Part shown: positions 35,554 to 43,831 of the stretch, piece by piece
Layout of the letters: every line of letters starts with the position of its first letter
How positions within the stretch are numbered: the first letter of the stretch is position 1
Assembly (NCBI GenBank): GCA_903907075.1
Contig: CAIVMQ010000009.1
Coordinates: 1-64,000, forward strand
DNA: 64,000 nt
Direction: 5' to 3'
DNA from: an uncultured Bacteroidia bacterium
GTDB taxonomy: Bacteria > Bacteroidota > Bacteroidia > Bacteroidales > Prolixibacteraceae
Translations under genes and position numbers: made by a program
Notes under the pieces: generated by a model
What the model saw: only the letters and a program-made list of their open reading frames with translations
Database searches by the model: none
What the model was told of the DNA's origin: nothing

Positions 35554-37791
35554 ATGAAGAACAACATTCTATTCGGTATACTTCTTTTCATTGCAGCCGG
35601 ATGTAAGAACTCACCTACAATCAATCTGGTAAACAATGGAGTTAGTCCGTATTCCATAATTATTCCACCCAAAGCAACAGAACAGGAGAACCGCGCTGCA
35701 TCTTTACTTCAAAAATATATAAAGGAAATCTCAAGTTGTGAGCTGCCAATTAAACAGGAAATAACCCGAGGCAGTAAAGGAATTATTATTCATGAATCTG
35801 CAGGATTACAATACGACGGATACAAGCTAAAAACTTCTGAAGACGGTTCTATTACAATTCTGGGCGGGAAACGAAAAGGGTGCGTATATGGTGCAATTAC
35901 ACTACTCGAAACATATCTTGGTTGTCATTTATACAGCCCAACATTCAAAGTTATCCCTGCAAAAACGGATCTTATTTTGCCGATTATCAATATTGCCGAC
36001 TCATCGGTAAACAATTATAGGATCGTTAACTATTTCTCACCTGCGTATCAGAACGACGAAGATTTAATGGACTGGAATAGGCTATACAGTAGCTATATCT
36101 TTGCCTCACACTCCTTTGACTGGCTGGTCCCTTGGGAGACCTATTTCAAAAAACATCCGGAATATTATGCGTTACGTGAAGGGAAACGCCTCCCTACGCA
36201 GTTGTGTCTGACTAATCCTGAAGTGCTGAAGATTGCCATTGAAAAATTACGTAAAGAGATCGCGGCTAATCCAACGCAGCAATATTGGTCAGTTGCTCAA
36301 AATGATTTTGGGAACCCCTGCCAATGTGAAAATTGCCTGAAGATTGAAAAAATCGACAAGAGCCTCTCGGGACCAATCATAAATTTCGTGAATCAGATCG
36401 CGAAAGAGTTTCCCGATAAAATGTTCTGTACCTATGCCTACAGCTATAGTCAGTCTGCACCTGAGGTAACAAAACCCATTGACAATGTTCACATTACGCT
36501 ATGCTCTATTGAAACTGACAGGAGTAGAGCTATTGCTAACGACACTTCTAAGGCAGCCCGGCAATTTGTGAAGGATATTGTCGATTGGGGTAAGATAAGC
36601 AAACATATCGCCACCTACGACTACACGATCAACTACCACCATTTCATTTCACCCCATCCAAACCTGTTTGTGCTTCAACCCAATATTCAGCTATTTGTGA
36701 AGAATAATGTCTTCGATCATTATCAACAGTCCGATATCGCTGAGGGGCACGAGTTTGTCGAACTTAGGCTTCATCTAATCTCTAAATTACTGTGGAATCC
36801 CAATATCAATGTCTCGGCTACCATCGATGAATTTCTTGCCAATTTTTATGGCGCAGCATCACCTTCTATCCGAAAATATATCGATGAGTTGCAAAATGAC
36901 CTGGTTAAATCTGGTGATAGGTTAAATATCTTTGGCCCACCCTCTTTTCATCAAACAACCTATCTAACGGCAAAAAACCTTGAGAAGTATGGGCATTATT
37001 TCGATCAGGCCGAGTCATTCGTTAAAAATGACACTACCTATCTACACCATGTCGAAATTGCGCGACTTCCATTAAGTTATGCTATCATTGAGATTGCCAA
37101 AGCCAATATTATTGGACCTCGTGGATGGTGGGATACCACAGGTACGGTAAGATCGACTAAGATAGATTCTATTCTCGATAAGTTTTATGATGTAATGACA
37201 CGCGAAAAAATCGGTGTGATGAGCGAACATAACCTTACAGCCAAAGAGTATTACGAGATGAGCCGAAATACGGCCAGTAAGGTTTATGTCCAAAATAACC
37301 TTGCCTTCCATAAACGGGTTGTCACCATTCCAATACCCAATTCTTTAAATAAATATAATCATGCCGATTTATCACTCCTTACCGATGGAGGTATTGGTGA
37401 TCTTAATAAATCGAAGCCACTATGGATTGGCTGGGAAGAAGAACATGTCGAGCTATTGTTAGATTTAGAAGCAGTTACAAAAGCCTCTTCGATTGAGATT
37501 ACCTCTCTTTGGGATACTAAAACACGACGAATACTTCATCCCTCACGAATCGAATGCTTGGTCTCTGAACGAAAAGATAACGGATATATTTCAATTGGCA
37601 CGATTAAAAACAAGGGTATTCAACTTGAGGAAAAAAGCATTAAAACACATTCGTTTACGATCTCAAACTCTGTGAAACCTTTTAGGTATGTGAAGATAGA
37701 ATTAAACGGAGCTAAGTTTATGCCTCCACCCTATTCGACCGTCGGACAGAGAGCTCAATTCTTTGTAGGGGAATTAGCAGTTACAAAATAA
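35554..37791 (+). CDS. DUF4838 lipoprotein with C-terminal discoidin-like domain
   Basis: A 745-residue lipoprotein (IAAGCKN, Cys17). An alpha-glucuronidase/GH20b-like N-terminal domain at about 25-140 includes KGCVYGAITLLETYLGCHLY. The DUF4838 barrel carries WSVAQNDFGNPCQCENC. The C-terminal 150 residues look like an F5/8-type (discoidin) carbohydrate-binding domain (HVELLLDLEAVTKASSIEIT). DUF4838 proteins are hydrolase-like but mostly uncharacterised; the CxCxxC set could bind a metal or form disulfides. It follows the aldolase gene by 56 bases. Confidence 0.82.
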   Translation: MKNNILFGILLFIAAGCKNSPTINLVNNGVSPYSIIIPPKATEQENRAASLLQKYIKEISSCELPIKQEITRGSKGIIIHESAGLQYDGYKLKTSEDGSITILGGKRKGCVYGAITLLETYLGCHLYSPTFKVIPAKTDLILPIINIADSSVNNYRIVNYFSPAYQNDEDLMDWNRLYSSYIFASHSFDWLVPWETYFKKHPEYYALREGKRLPTQLCLTNPEVLKIAIEKLRKEIAANPTQQYWSVAQNDFGNPCQCENCLKIEKIDKSLSGPIINFVNQIAKEFPDKMFCTYAYSYSQSAPEVTKPIDNVHITLCSIETDRSRAIANDTSKAARQFVKDIVDWGKISKHIATYDYTINYHHFISPHPNLFVLQPNIQLFVKNNVFDHYQQSDIAEGHEFVELRLHLISKLLWNPNINVSATIDEFLANFYGAASPSIRKYIDELQNDLVKSGDRLNIFGPPSFHQTTYLTAKNLEKYGHYFDQAESFVKNDTTYLHHVEIARLPLSYAIIEIAKANIIGPRGWWDTTGTVRSTKIDSILDKFYDVMTREKIGVMSEHNLTAKEYYEMSRNTASKVYVQNNLAFHKRVVTIPIPNSLNKYNHADLSLLTDGGIGDLNKSKPLWIGWEEEHVELLLDLEAVTKASSIEITSLWDTKTRRILHPSRIECLVSERKDNGYISIGTIKNKGIQLEEKSIKTHSFTISNSVKPFRYVKIELNGAKFMPPPYSTVGQRAQFFVGELAVTK

Positions 37792-37941
37792 TGGATTCCA
37801 AGGCATGAAATCGCGTCGCTTATTCTTCAAGAAAATTAGGACCTGTGTCACCCTAGAAGCCCTAGGTTTTACGTCTATAATTATATCTTGCAAAGATGAG
37901 AGCTTGGTAATTGTGCTCAAACCTTAATCTTCGACGTTATT

Positions 37942-39180
37942 ATGACCAAACTCTATCATACACCCATCGTTTACTTAATTACTTTCTTTTTTATGGTTAT
38001 GACAACTGCGTCATTGGCACAGGCCACGGTTGAAGGACTTTGGTATCTAACGAAAAAACCCGTCTCAGTAGAGATGAAAGATGGAAAAATTTTTAAGATA
38101 ACTCCGATAAAGAAACTTTCTAACGAGGCTCATCCTGCTTTTATCGCCCCAGGTCTAATCGACAATCAAGTAAATGGCTTTGCAGGTGTTTCTTTCTGCT
38201 TAGCTGGTGGGGAATTAACTAAAGAGGGAATCATAAAGGCGACGCACGAACTTTGGAAAAAGGGAGTCACCACCTATCTTCCAACACTTACCTCGAACAG
38301 TCGGGAGGTATTAGTGCGCAATTTCACCCTGTTAGCCAAAACAAAAAATGACCCTGAGCTAAATGGATCAATCGTGGGATACCATCTTGAAGGTCCTTAT
38401 ATCTCTCCGATTGATGGTTTTCGAGGGGCTCATCCACTGCGGCATATGCGCAAGCCAGACTGGAAAGAGTTTATGGAATTTTACGAGGCCTCAGGCAGAA
38501 ATATTACCACTGTCACGGTAGCACCAGAACTAGAGGGCGCCATTGACTTCATCAAAAAATGTACCGAGATTGGGATAACTGTAGCCATTGGACACCACAA
38601 TGGGAGTAAAGAAATTATTGAAGAGGCAGTCGCCAATGGTGCAAAAACAACCACACACCTCGGAAATGGATGCTCAAACATGATCAATAGACATGTTAAT
38701 CCTTTATGGCCTCAACTAGCCAACGATAAGCTTATGGCTAGTCTAATTTGTGATGGATTTCATCTTCGCGACGAAGAGATTATTGTCTTTTATAAAGCAA
38801 AAGGTCCAAATAGAACCATCATAACCTCCGATGTTACCCACTATGCCAACCTTCCACCAGGAGAATATAAAAATGATGAGGGAGAAACAATACAACTAAC
38901 CAAAGAAGGAATGGTTCGTTTAGCTTCACAGAATGTACTCTACGGCTCGGCATCACCGTTATCAAGAGGCGTTGCGCATATGATAAAAGTTACAGGCTGC
39001 TCGCTGGGAGAAGCCATTCAGATGGCAAGTACAAATCCAGCAAAATTATATGGATGGAAGGATCGTGGAGTTCTTGCCCCAGGCAAACGTGCCGACCTAA
39101 TTCTATTCGAAGTTGGAGAAAATGACCTAACGATTAAAAAAACCTTTGTTGCTGGGAAATTGGTTTACGAAGCTCAATAG
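37942..39180 (+). CDS. NagA-like N-acetylglucosamine-6-phosphate deacetylase with a signal peptide
   Basis: A 412-residue amidohydrolase. Residues 1-27 (MTKLYHTPIVYLITFFFMVM, then TTASLAQA) are a clear Sec signal, after which the usual NagA start GLWYLTKKPVSVEMKDGKI appears. Metal and catalytic motifs are HLEGPY near 150, GHHNGS, THLGNG and SDVTH near 297. NagA normally works in the cytoplasm on GlcNAc-6-phosphate; a phosphorylated substrate is unlikely outside. The export signal therefore suggests deacetylation of a free or glycosidic N-acetyl sugar. The gene stands 150 bases after DUF4838 and 110 before the isomerase gene. Confidence 0.87.
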   Translation: MTKLYHTPIVYLITFFFMVMTTASLAQATVEGLWYLTKKPVSVEMKDGKIFKITPIKKLSNEAHPAFIAPGLIDNQVNGFAGVSFCLAGGELTKEGIIKATHELWKKGVTTYLPTLTSNSREVLVRNFTLLAKTKNDPELNGSIVGYHLEGPYISPIDGFRGAHPLRHMRKPDWKEFMEFYEASGRNITTVTVAPELEGAIDFIKKCTEIGITVAIGHHNGSKEIIEEAVANGAKTTTHLGNGCSNMINRHVNPLWPQLANDKLMASLICDGFHLRDEEIIVFYKAKGPNRTIITSDVTHYANLPPGEYKNDEGETIQLTKEGMVRLASQNVLYGSASPLSRGVAHMIKVTGCSLGEAIQMASTNPAKLYGWKDRGVLAPGKRADLILFEVGENDLTIKKTFVAGKLVYEAQ

Positions 39181-39290
39181 CATCTTAAAGCAGTGAATTA
39201 GTGCAGCTAAACTTATTGCCTAAAGCAGACGATAAAACTTGAATTCAAATAAAACTAACGAATTATAAACCATAACAGACCAAATTAACC

Positions 39291-40289
39291 ATGAAAAGAA
39301 AATTAGTATTATTGACATTGCTTGTCGTTCTAGGGGTTATCTCGAGCGATGGGCAAAAGGCACCTACGGGAAATCCAAAAGATTTTAAAATAAAAACCTG
39401 CCTTCATTCAGTTAGTTACAGTGGAGCATGGAGAGGACAGGCATTACTCACCGTTGATCAATTCCTTGTAAAAGCAAAAGAGCTGGGCTTTGATGGTGTT
39501 GAACTTGGCACCAAACGTCCTCATGTGTCATTAATTGATTATGATGACGCGGCACGGAAGAAATTAAGAGCTCGGATTAAAGAGCTTGGATTAGAATTAG
39601 TTTGCCTCGCAGGATACAATGATTTTTCTGCTGGTGTGGATAAGTCAGGCATTCCAAACGTAGAAATCCAGGCCATTTATATTGGAGAACTAGCCCGTTT
39701 AGCAAGTGACCTTGGAACCAATATGGTTCGAGTATTCACTGGTTACGAGCGAACTGGAATACCTTTTGACAAACAGTATGCGCTTGTGGTAGAAGGATTG
39801 CAAATGGCTGGAAAAATTGCTGCCACGTACGGCGTTACACTTGTGGTTCAAAACCACCACGATATCGCTGTTCATCATGATGTGATGAGATGGCTATTAG
39901 ATGAAGTAAACCTTCCGAATGTAAAAGCAGCATTCGACTGCTGGGCACCCACCATGCAGGGATTATCGAAGGATGAGATTAAAAAGGCCATCCATATCAT
40001 GAAGCCAGATATTCTGCTGACTACTGTAGCCGATTACGAAAAACTTCCTCGATACAGATACGAATCTTCACAAGTCAATTATGTAGAGGAACTTGCTGAA
40101 AATAGAATGGTTGCCACAGGAGAAGGTTATCTCGACTACAAAACATTTATCTCCACGTTAAAGGAGATCGGCTATCAAGGTTATATTTCATATGAAATGT
40201 GTGCCCCATTAAAAGGAGGAGGTAGCATTGAAAATCTTGACAAGAACGCAAAGGTGTTTCTAAATTATTTAAAACAATTTGAAAAATAA
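39291..40289 (+). CDS. Secreted TIM-barrel sugar isomerase/epimerase-like protein
   Basis: A 332-residue protein with a signal peptide (MKRKLVLLTLLVVLGVISSD) and a xylose-isomerase-like (AP endonuclease 2) TIM barrel. KELGFDGVELGTKRP is the strand-1 motif, VVQNHHDI and YEMCAP hold likely metal ligands. Cytoplasmic members isomerise sugars; exported ones next to Gfo/Idh/MocA oxidoreductases are candidates for 3-keto-glycoside elimination or hydration. Here the partner is 35 bases downstream, supporting a joint role. Confidence 0.87.
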   Translation: MKRKLVLLTLLVVLGVISSDGQKAPTGNPKDFKIKTCLHSVSYSGAWRGQALLTVDQFLVKAKELGFDGVELGTKRPHVSLIDYDDAARKKLRARIKELGLELVCLAGYNDFSAGVDKSGIPNVEIQAIYIGELARLASDLGTNMVRVFTGYERTGIPFDKQYALVVEGLQMAGKIAATYGVTLVVQNHHDIAVHHDVMRWLLDEVNLPNVKAAFDCWAPTMQGLSKDEIKKAIHIMKPDILLTTVADYEKLPRYRYESSQVNYVEELAENRMVATGEGYLDYKTFISTLKEIGYQGYISYEMCAPLKGGGSIENLDKNAKVFLNYLKQFEK

Positions 40290-40324
40290 GTTATTTCATA
40301 AATTTTCCAAAAAATAGAATTGTC

Positions 40325-41707
40325 ATGACAAAAAGAAGAGACTTTATAAAGGCTAATATCTTAGGATCTGCAGGTATTGCTATCGGTGGGATTGGATTCA
40401 GTGCTAAATCATATGGCTCAATTATAGGAGCCAACGACCGGCTTAATATTGCCCTTGTCGGATTGCGCAGTAGAGGTAAATCGCATTTGGAAGAGTGGTG
40501 TACATTAAAAGACAAGCAAAACCTCAGACTAGTTGCATTGTGCGATACCGACTCCCAGTTTTTTGCAGAACGTGCAAAAACAGTATTTGACGCAACAGGG
40601 GTTATGCCAACAACAGATTGGGATATGCACAAAATATTAAACAATCCCGACATCCATGCAGTATCGTTTGCAACACCAAACCACTGGCATGCCTTAGGAA
40701 CAATCTGGGCTTGTCAAGCTGGGAAACATGTCTATGTTGAAAAACCTGCCTGTCATAGCATTTTCGAAGGACGAAAAATGATTGAGGCGGCTAGTAAATA
40801 TAACGTGCGCGTTCAAGTTGGCCACCAGGGGCGTTCCTATCAGAATGTGCAAGAAGCCATGAAATTTTTACATGATGGAGGAATTGGCAAAGTATATATG
40901 GCTCGTGGACTTTGTTACAAACCCCGCGAATCATTTGGTATCGCCAAAGACAGCACACCACCTGAAACATTGAAATATGAACGTTGGCTTGGACCCGCCT
41001 TATGGCGAGAATACAATGAAAAGAAAAGTCACTACAACTGGCATTGGCATTGGGATACTGGAAATGGAGACAGCGGTAATCAGGGGGTTCACGAATTTGA
41101 TTTTGCGCGTTGGGGATTGAATAAAAATGAACATCCAATCTCTGTTTATTCAACAGGTGGCATTTATGGCATAAGTCCAGATGAATGTTCTCAAGAAACA
41201 CCAAATACACAAACATCGGTCTTTAAATACAAAGACGGCACGATGCTTGAATTCGAAACCAGAGGTCGATATACAAATCAAGAAGGGGGTCAGAACATAA
41301 ATATCGGTAATGTATTTTATGGTACAGAAGGGTACTTGGAGATGCAGGCTTGGGAAAATCGCGGTGGTGAATGGCAAGCCTTTCGCAAAAAGGAGAAAGT
41401 GCCATTTGCAGGCTCCAGCATAAAAGACAAAGAAAAACTTGGCGCAACTTTGTTGGGTCCGGAGAGTACTGAGCATTTTTCTAATTTTATTGATGCTATA
41501 AAAGCAGGAAAAAATGACGGACTAAACTGTAACGTGCATGAAGGATTCTACTCTGCTGCACTTCCTCATTTGGCGAATATCTCTTACCGTCTTGGTCATG
41601 AATTAAAATTCAATCCTGAACAAGAGAAATTTGCTGGCAATCCAGAGGCTGATGCCATGCTTAGAAGGAATTACAGAAAGCCGTATATCATTTCAGATAA
41701 AATATAG
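40325..41707 (+). CDS. Tat-exported Gfo/Idh/MocA family oxidoreductase
   Basis: A 460-residue protein with a Tat-type start (MTKRRDFIK) and Rossmann motif ALVGLRSRGKSH. The family motif is HVYVEKPACHS. The C-terminal domain includes HYNWHWHWDTGNGDSGNQG, like its paralogue at 31465-32805. It lies 35 bases after the secreted TIM-barrel gene and 50 bases before the MFS transporter, as part of a tight operon. An oxidation of a sugar hydroxyl outside the cytoplasm is the family-based expectation. Confidence 0.9.
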   Translation: MTKRRDFIKANILGSAGIAIGGIGFSAKSYGSIIGANDRLNIALVGLRSRGKSHLEEWCTLKDKQNLRLVALCDTDSQFFAERAKTVFDATGVMPTTDWDMHKILNNPDIHAVSFATPNHWHALGTIWACQAGKHVYVEKPACHSIFEGRKMIEAASKYNVRVQVGHQGRSYQNVQEAMKFLHDGGIGKVYMARGLCYKPRESFGIAKDSTPPETLKYERWLGPALWREYNEKKSHYNWHWHWDTGNGDSGNQGVHEFDFARWGLNKNEHPISVYSTGGIYGISPDECSQETPNTQTSVFKYKDGTMLEFETRGRYTNQEGGQNINIGNVFYGTEGYLEMQAWENRGGEWQAFRKKEKVPFAGSSIKDKEKLGATLLGPESTEHFSNFIDAIKAGKNDGLNCNVHEGFYSAALPHLANISYRLGHELKFNPEQEKFAGNPEADAMLRRNYRKPYIISDKI

Positions 41708-41757
41708 TAGCCTAATTTCTCATATTGGAGAACCTGAAACGAACTGAATAAAACCAA

Positions 41758-43059
41758 ATGACAGAGCAAAAATATACCGTTGGCACTTACCGCTATCGCA
41801 TCCTGGCTTTGGTCTTTATGGCTACGACCATAAATTATTTCGATCGAAGCATTATTGGGGTTATGGCCCCAACCTTGCAAAAGCTTTTCGACTGGTCGAA
41901 TAAAGATTATGCGTTCATCATGGTCTCCTTCAAAGTAGCTTATGGCATTGGATTATTGTTTATGGGGAGTATCATTGATCGTTTTGGGACCAAAACTGGT
42001 TATACCCTATCTATTGTAATCTGGAGTATTTTTGGAATGCTGCACGCCGCCATTCGTCCAGCTTTTAGTCTAATTGGTTTTATCACAGCCCGCTTCGGAC
42101 TTGGGATTGGCGAATCGGGTAATTTCCCCGCGGCCATCAAGACGGTAGCAGAATGGTTCCCAAAGCGGGATAGAGCATTTGCAAATGGCATTTTTGACGC
42201 CTCTACAAGTGTCGGTGCTATTTTAGCTCCATTTATTGTTGGAGCCATCGTAACCGTAGAAGGCAAAAACTGGCAGATTCCATTTCTATTTACTGGCGTT
42301 CTGAGTGCCATATGGGTCTATCTCTGGGTTAAAACCTATCAAAAACCGGAAGAGCATCCTCAACTATCGAAAGAGGAATTAAAGTATATAAATAGCGACT
42401 CATCCGAGGAGAGTATTGAAGGAATACCATGGCTTAAACTTTTGCCAAAGCGCGAGACCTGGGCATTTGCCTTAACAACAATTACGGATGGTGTTTGGTG
42501 GTTCTACCTCTTCTGGGGAGCTAAATTCTTAGCCGAACAATTTGGGGTCGACATCAAAAACATAGGTCCACCATTCTTGGTGATCTTCATCATGGCTGAC
42601 ATAGGATCACTTCTGGGGGGATATACCTCGGGTGCATGGATAAAAAAAGGGTGGTCCATTAACAAGGCGAGAAAAATCACCATGTTGATATGCGCTATCA
42701 TCATTCTCCCTGTTGCCTTTGTCCCAGTAATAACAAGCAAATGGCTTGCGGTATTCTTAATCGGTCTTGGAGCAGCAGGTCATCAATCATGGTCTATCAA
42801 TGGCTATACACTTGTGCCAGACGTATTTCCTAAAAAAGCTGTTGCCTCCGTAATCGGCATAGGCAAAATGGTGGGCGTTGTGGTAGCCGTAATTGCCGAC
42901 CTCGCACTTGGAGCCGTATTAGACAAAGCAGGCAATACAGGCTATTTCTGGGCCTTTATCATTGCAGGACTCTCCTACTTAACTATTCTAGGCTTTGTGC
43001 ATCTTTTGATGTCTAAGATGACACCAATGGACGATAATTTAGATTATATTAAAGCATAA
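41758..43059 (+). CDS. MFS transporter of the anion:cation symporter (hexuronate/ExuT-like) family
   Basis: A 433-residue protein with about 12 membrane spans. The start (YRILALVFMATTINYFDRSI) and GLGIGESGNFPAAIKTVAEWF match the ACS family, whose members import hexuronates, sugar acids or sialic acid. As the only sugar permease in the locus, it probably takes up the released product, and the acid preference of the family fits the keto-acid enzymes upstream. The nagB-like gene follows after 17 bases. Confidence 0.92.
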   Translation: MTEQKYTVGTYRYRILALVFMATTINYFDRSIIGVMAPTLQKLFDWSNKDYAFIMVSFKVAYGIGLLFMGSIIDRFGTKTGYTLSIVIWSIFGMLHAAIRPAFSLIGFITARFGLGIGESGNFPAAIKTVAEWFPKRDRAFANGIFDASTSVGAILAPFIVGAIVTVEGKNWQIPFLFTGVLSAIWVYLWVKTYQKPEEHPQLSKEELKYINSDSSEESIEGIPWLKLLPKRETWAFALTTITDGVWWFYLFWGAKFLAEQFGVDIKNIGPPFLVIFIMADIGSLLGGYTSGAWIKKGWSINKARKITMLICAIIILPVAFVPVITSKWLAVFLIGLGAAGHQSWSINGYTLVPDVFPKKAVASVIGIGKMVGVVVAVIADLALGAVLDKAGNTGYFWAFIIAGLSYLTILGFVHLLMSKMTPMDDNLDYIKA

Positions 43060-43076
43060 AATAATTGAATTAACAG

Positions 43077-43811
43077 ATGGAGATAATCATCTCAGATACA
43101 AAACAAGAACTTGGTTTAAAAGCGGCCCAAGCTGGAGCCTTACTAATCCGAGAGGCTATCAAGGCGCGTGGAGAAGCGAATATCATTGTGGCAACAGGAG
43201 CATCACAATTCGAGATGCTACAAGAACTTGTTAAAGAAGAACTTAACTGGTCAGTCGTTACTGCTTTTCACCTCGATGAATACATTGGGATCAATGAGCA
43301 GCATCCCGCTTCATTTCGAAAATATCTAAAAGAACGATTTGCTGATTTAGTCTTGCCAAAAACGTTTAACTATGTCAATGGTGATAGTGATCCCTATCAA
43401 GAGTGCCAACGGTTAGATAAGCTAATCCAATCTTTCCCGATTGATGTGGCTTTTGTAGGGATTGGAGAGAATGGTCACTTGGCGTTCAATGATCCACCTG
43501 CGGATTTCGAAACAGAGGAAGCATACCTTGTGGTTGAATTAAACGAAGCCTGTCGTAAACAACAGCTTGGCGAAGGGTGGTTTAAGACTCTTGAACAGGT
43601 TCCAAAACAAGCAATCAGCATGTCGATCAAGCAGATTTTAAAATCAAAATTTATTATTTGCAGCGTGCCAGACCAGCGAAAAGCGCAGGCAGTATTTGAC
43701 ACTGTGACTTGTGAAATTTCACCCGAGCATCCGGCTTCGATCTTACGAAACCATCCAAATACGATGGTCTACCTAGATAAAGATGCAGCATCATTACTTA
43801 AGAACTTTTAA
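43077..43811 (+). CDS. Glucosamine-6-phosphate deaminase-like protein
   Basis: A 244-residue cytoplasmic protein of the NagB/6-phosphogluconolactonase family. [10 protein letters not shown] near 62-71 and [14 protein letters not shown] near 127-140 are the active-site loops; the Asn in GENGH occurs in short Bacillus-type NagB too, so it is not a defect. FNDPP for the usual FNEP is a small change. It would convert glucosamine-6-phosphate to fructose-6-phosphate and ammonia. It lies 20 bases before the GH92 gene. An authentic NagB elsewhere in the genome cannot be excluded. Confidence 0.87.
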   Translation: MEIIISDTKQELGLKAAQAGALLIREAIKARGEANIIVATGASQFEMLQELVKEELNWSVVTAFHLDEYIGINEQHPASFRKYLKERFADLVLPKTFNYVNGDSDPYQECQRLDKLIQSFPIDVAFVGIGENGHLAFNDPPADFETEEAYLVVELNEACRKQQLGEGWFKTLEQVPKQAISMSIKQILKSKFIICSVPDQRKAQAVFDTVTCEISPEHPASILRNHPNTMVYLDKDAASLLKNF

Positions 43812-43831
43812 TAAATCAACCTATCAATAAC

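Noticed and set aside
43459-43500. Asn in the NagB-like active loop (GENGH) as a lost catalytic Asp
   Set aside because: Short Bacillus-type NagB proteins also have Asn there, so it is a subfamily trait.
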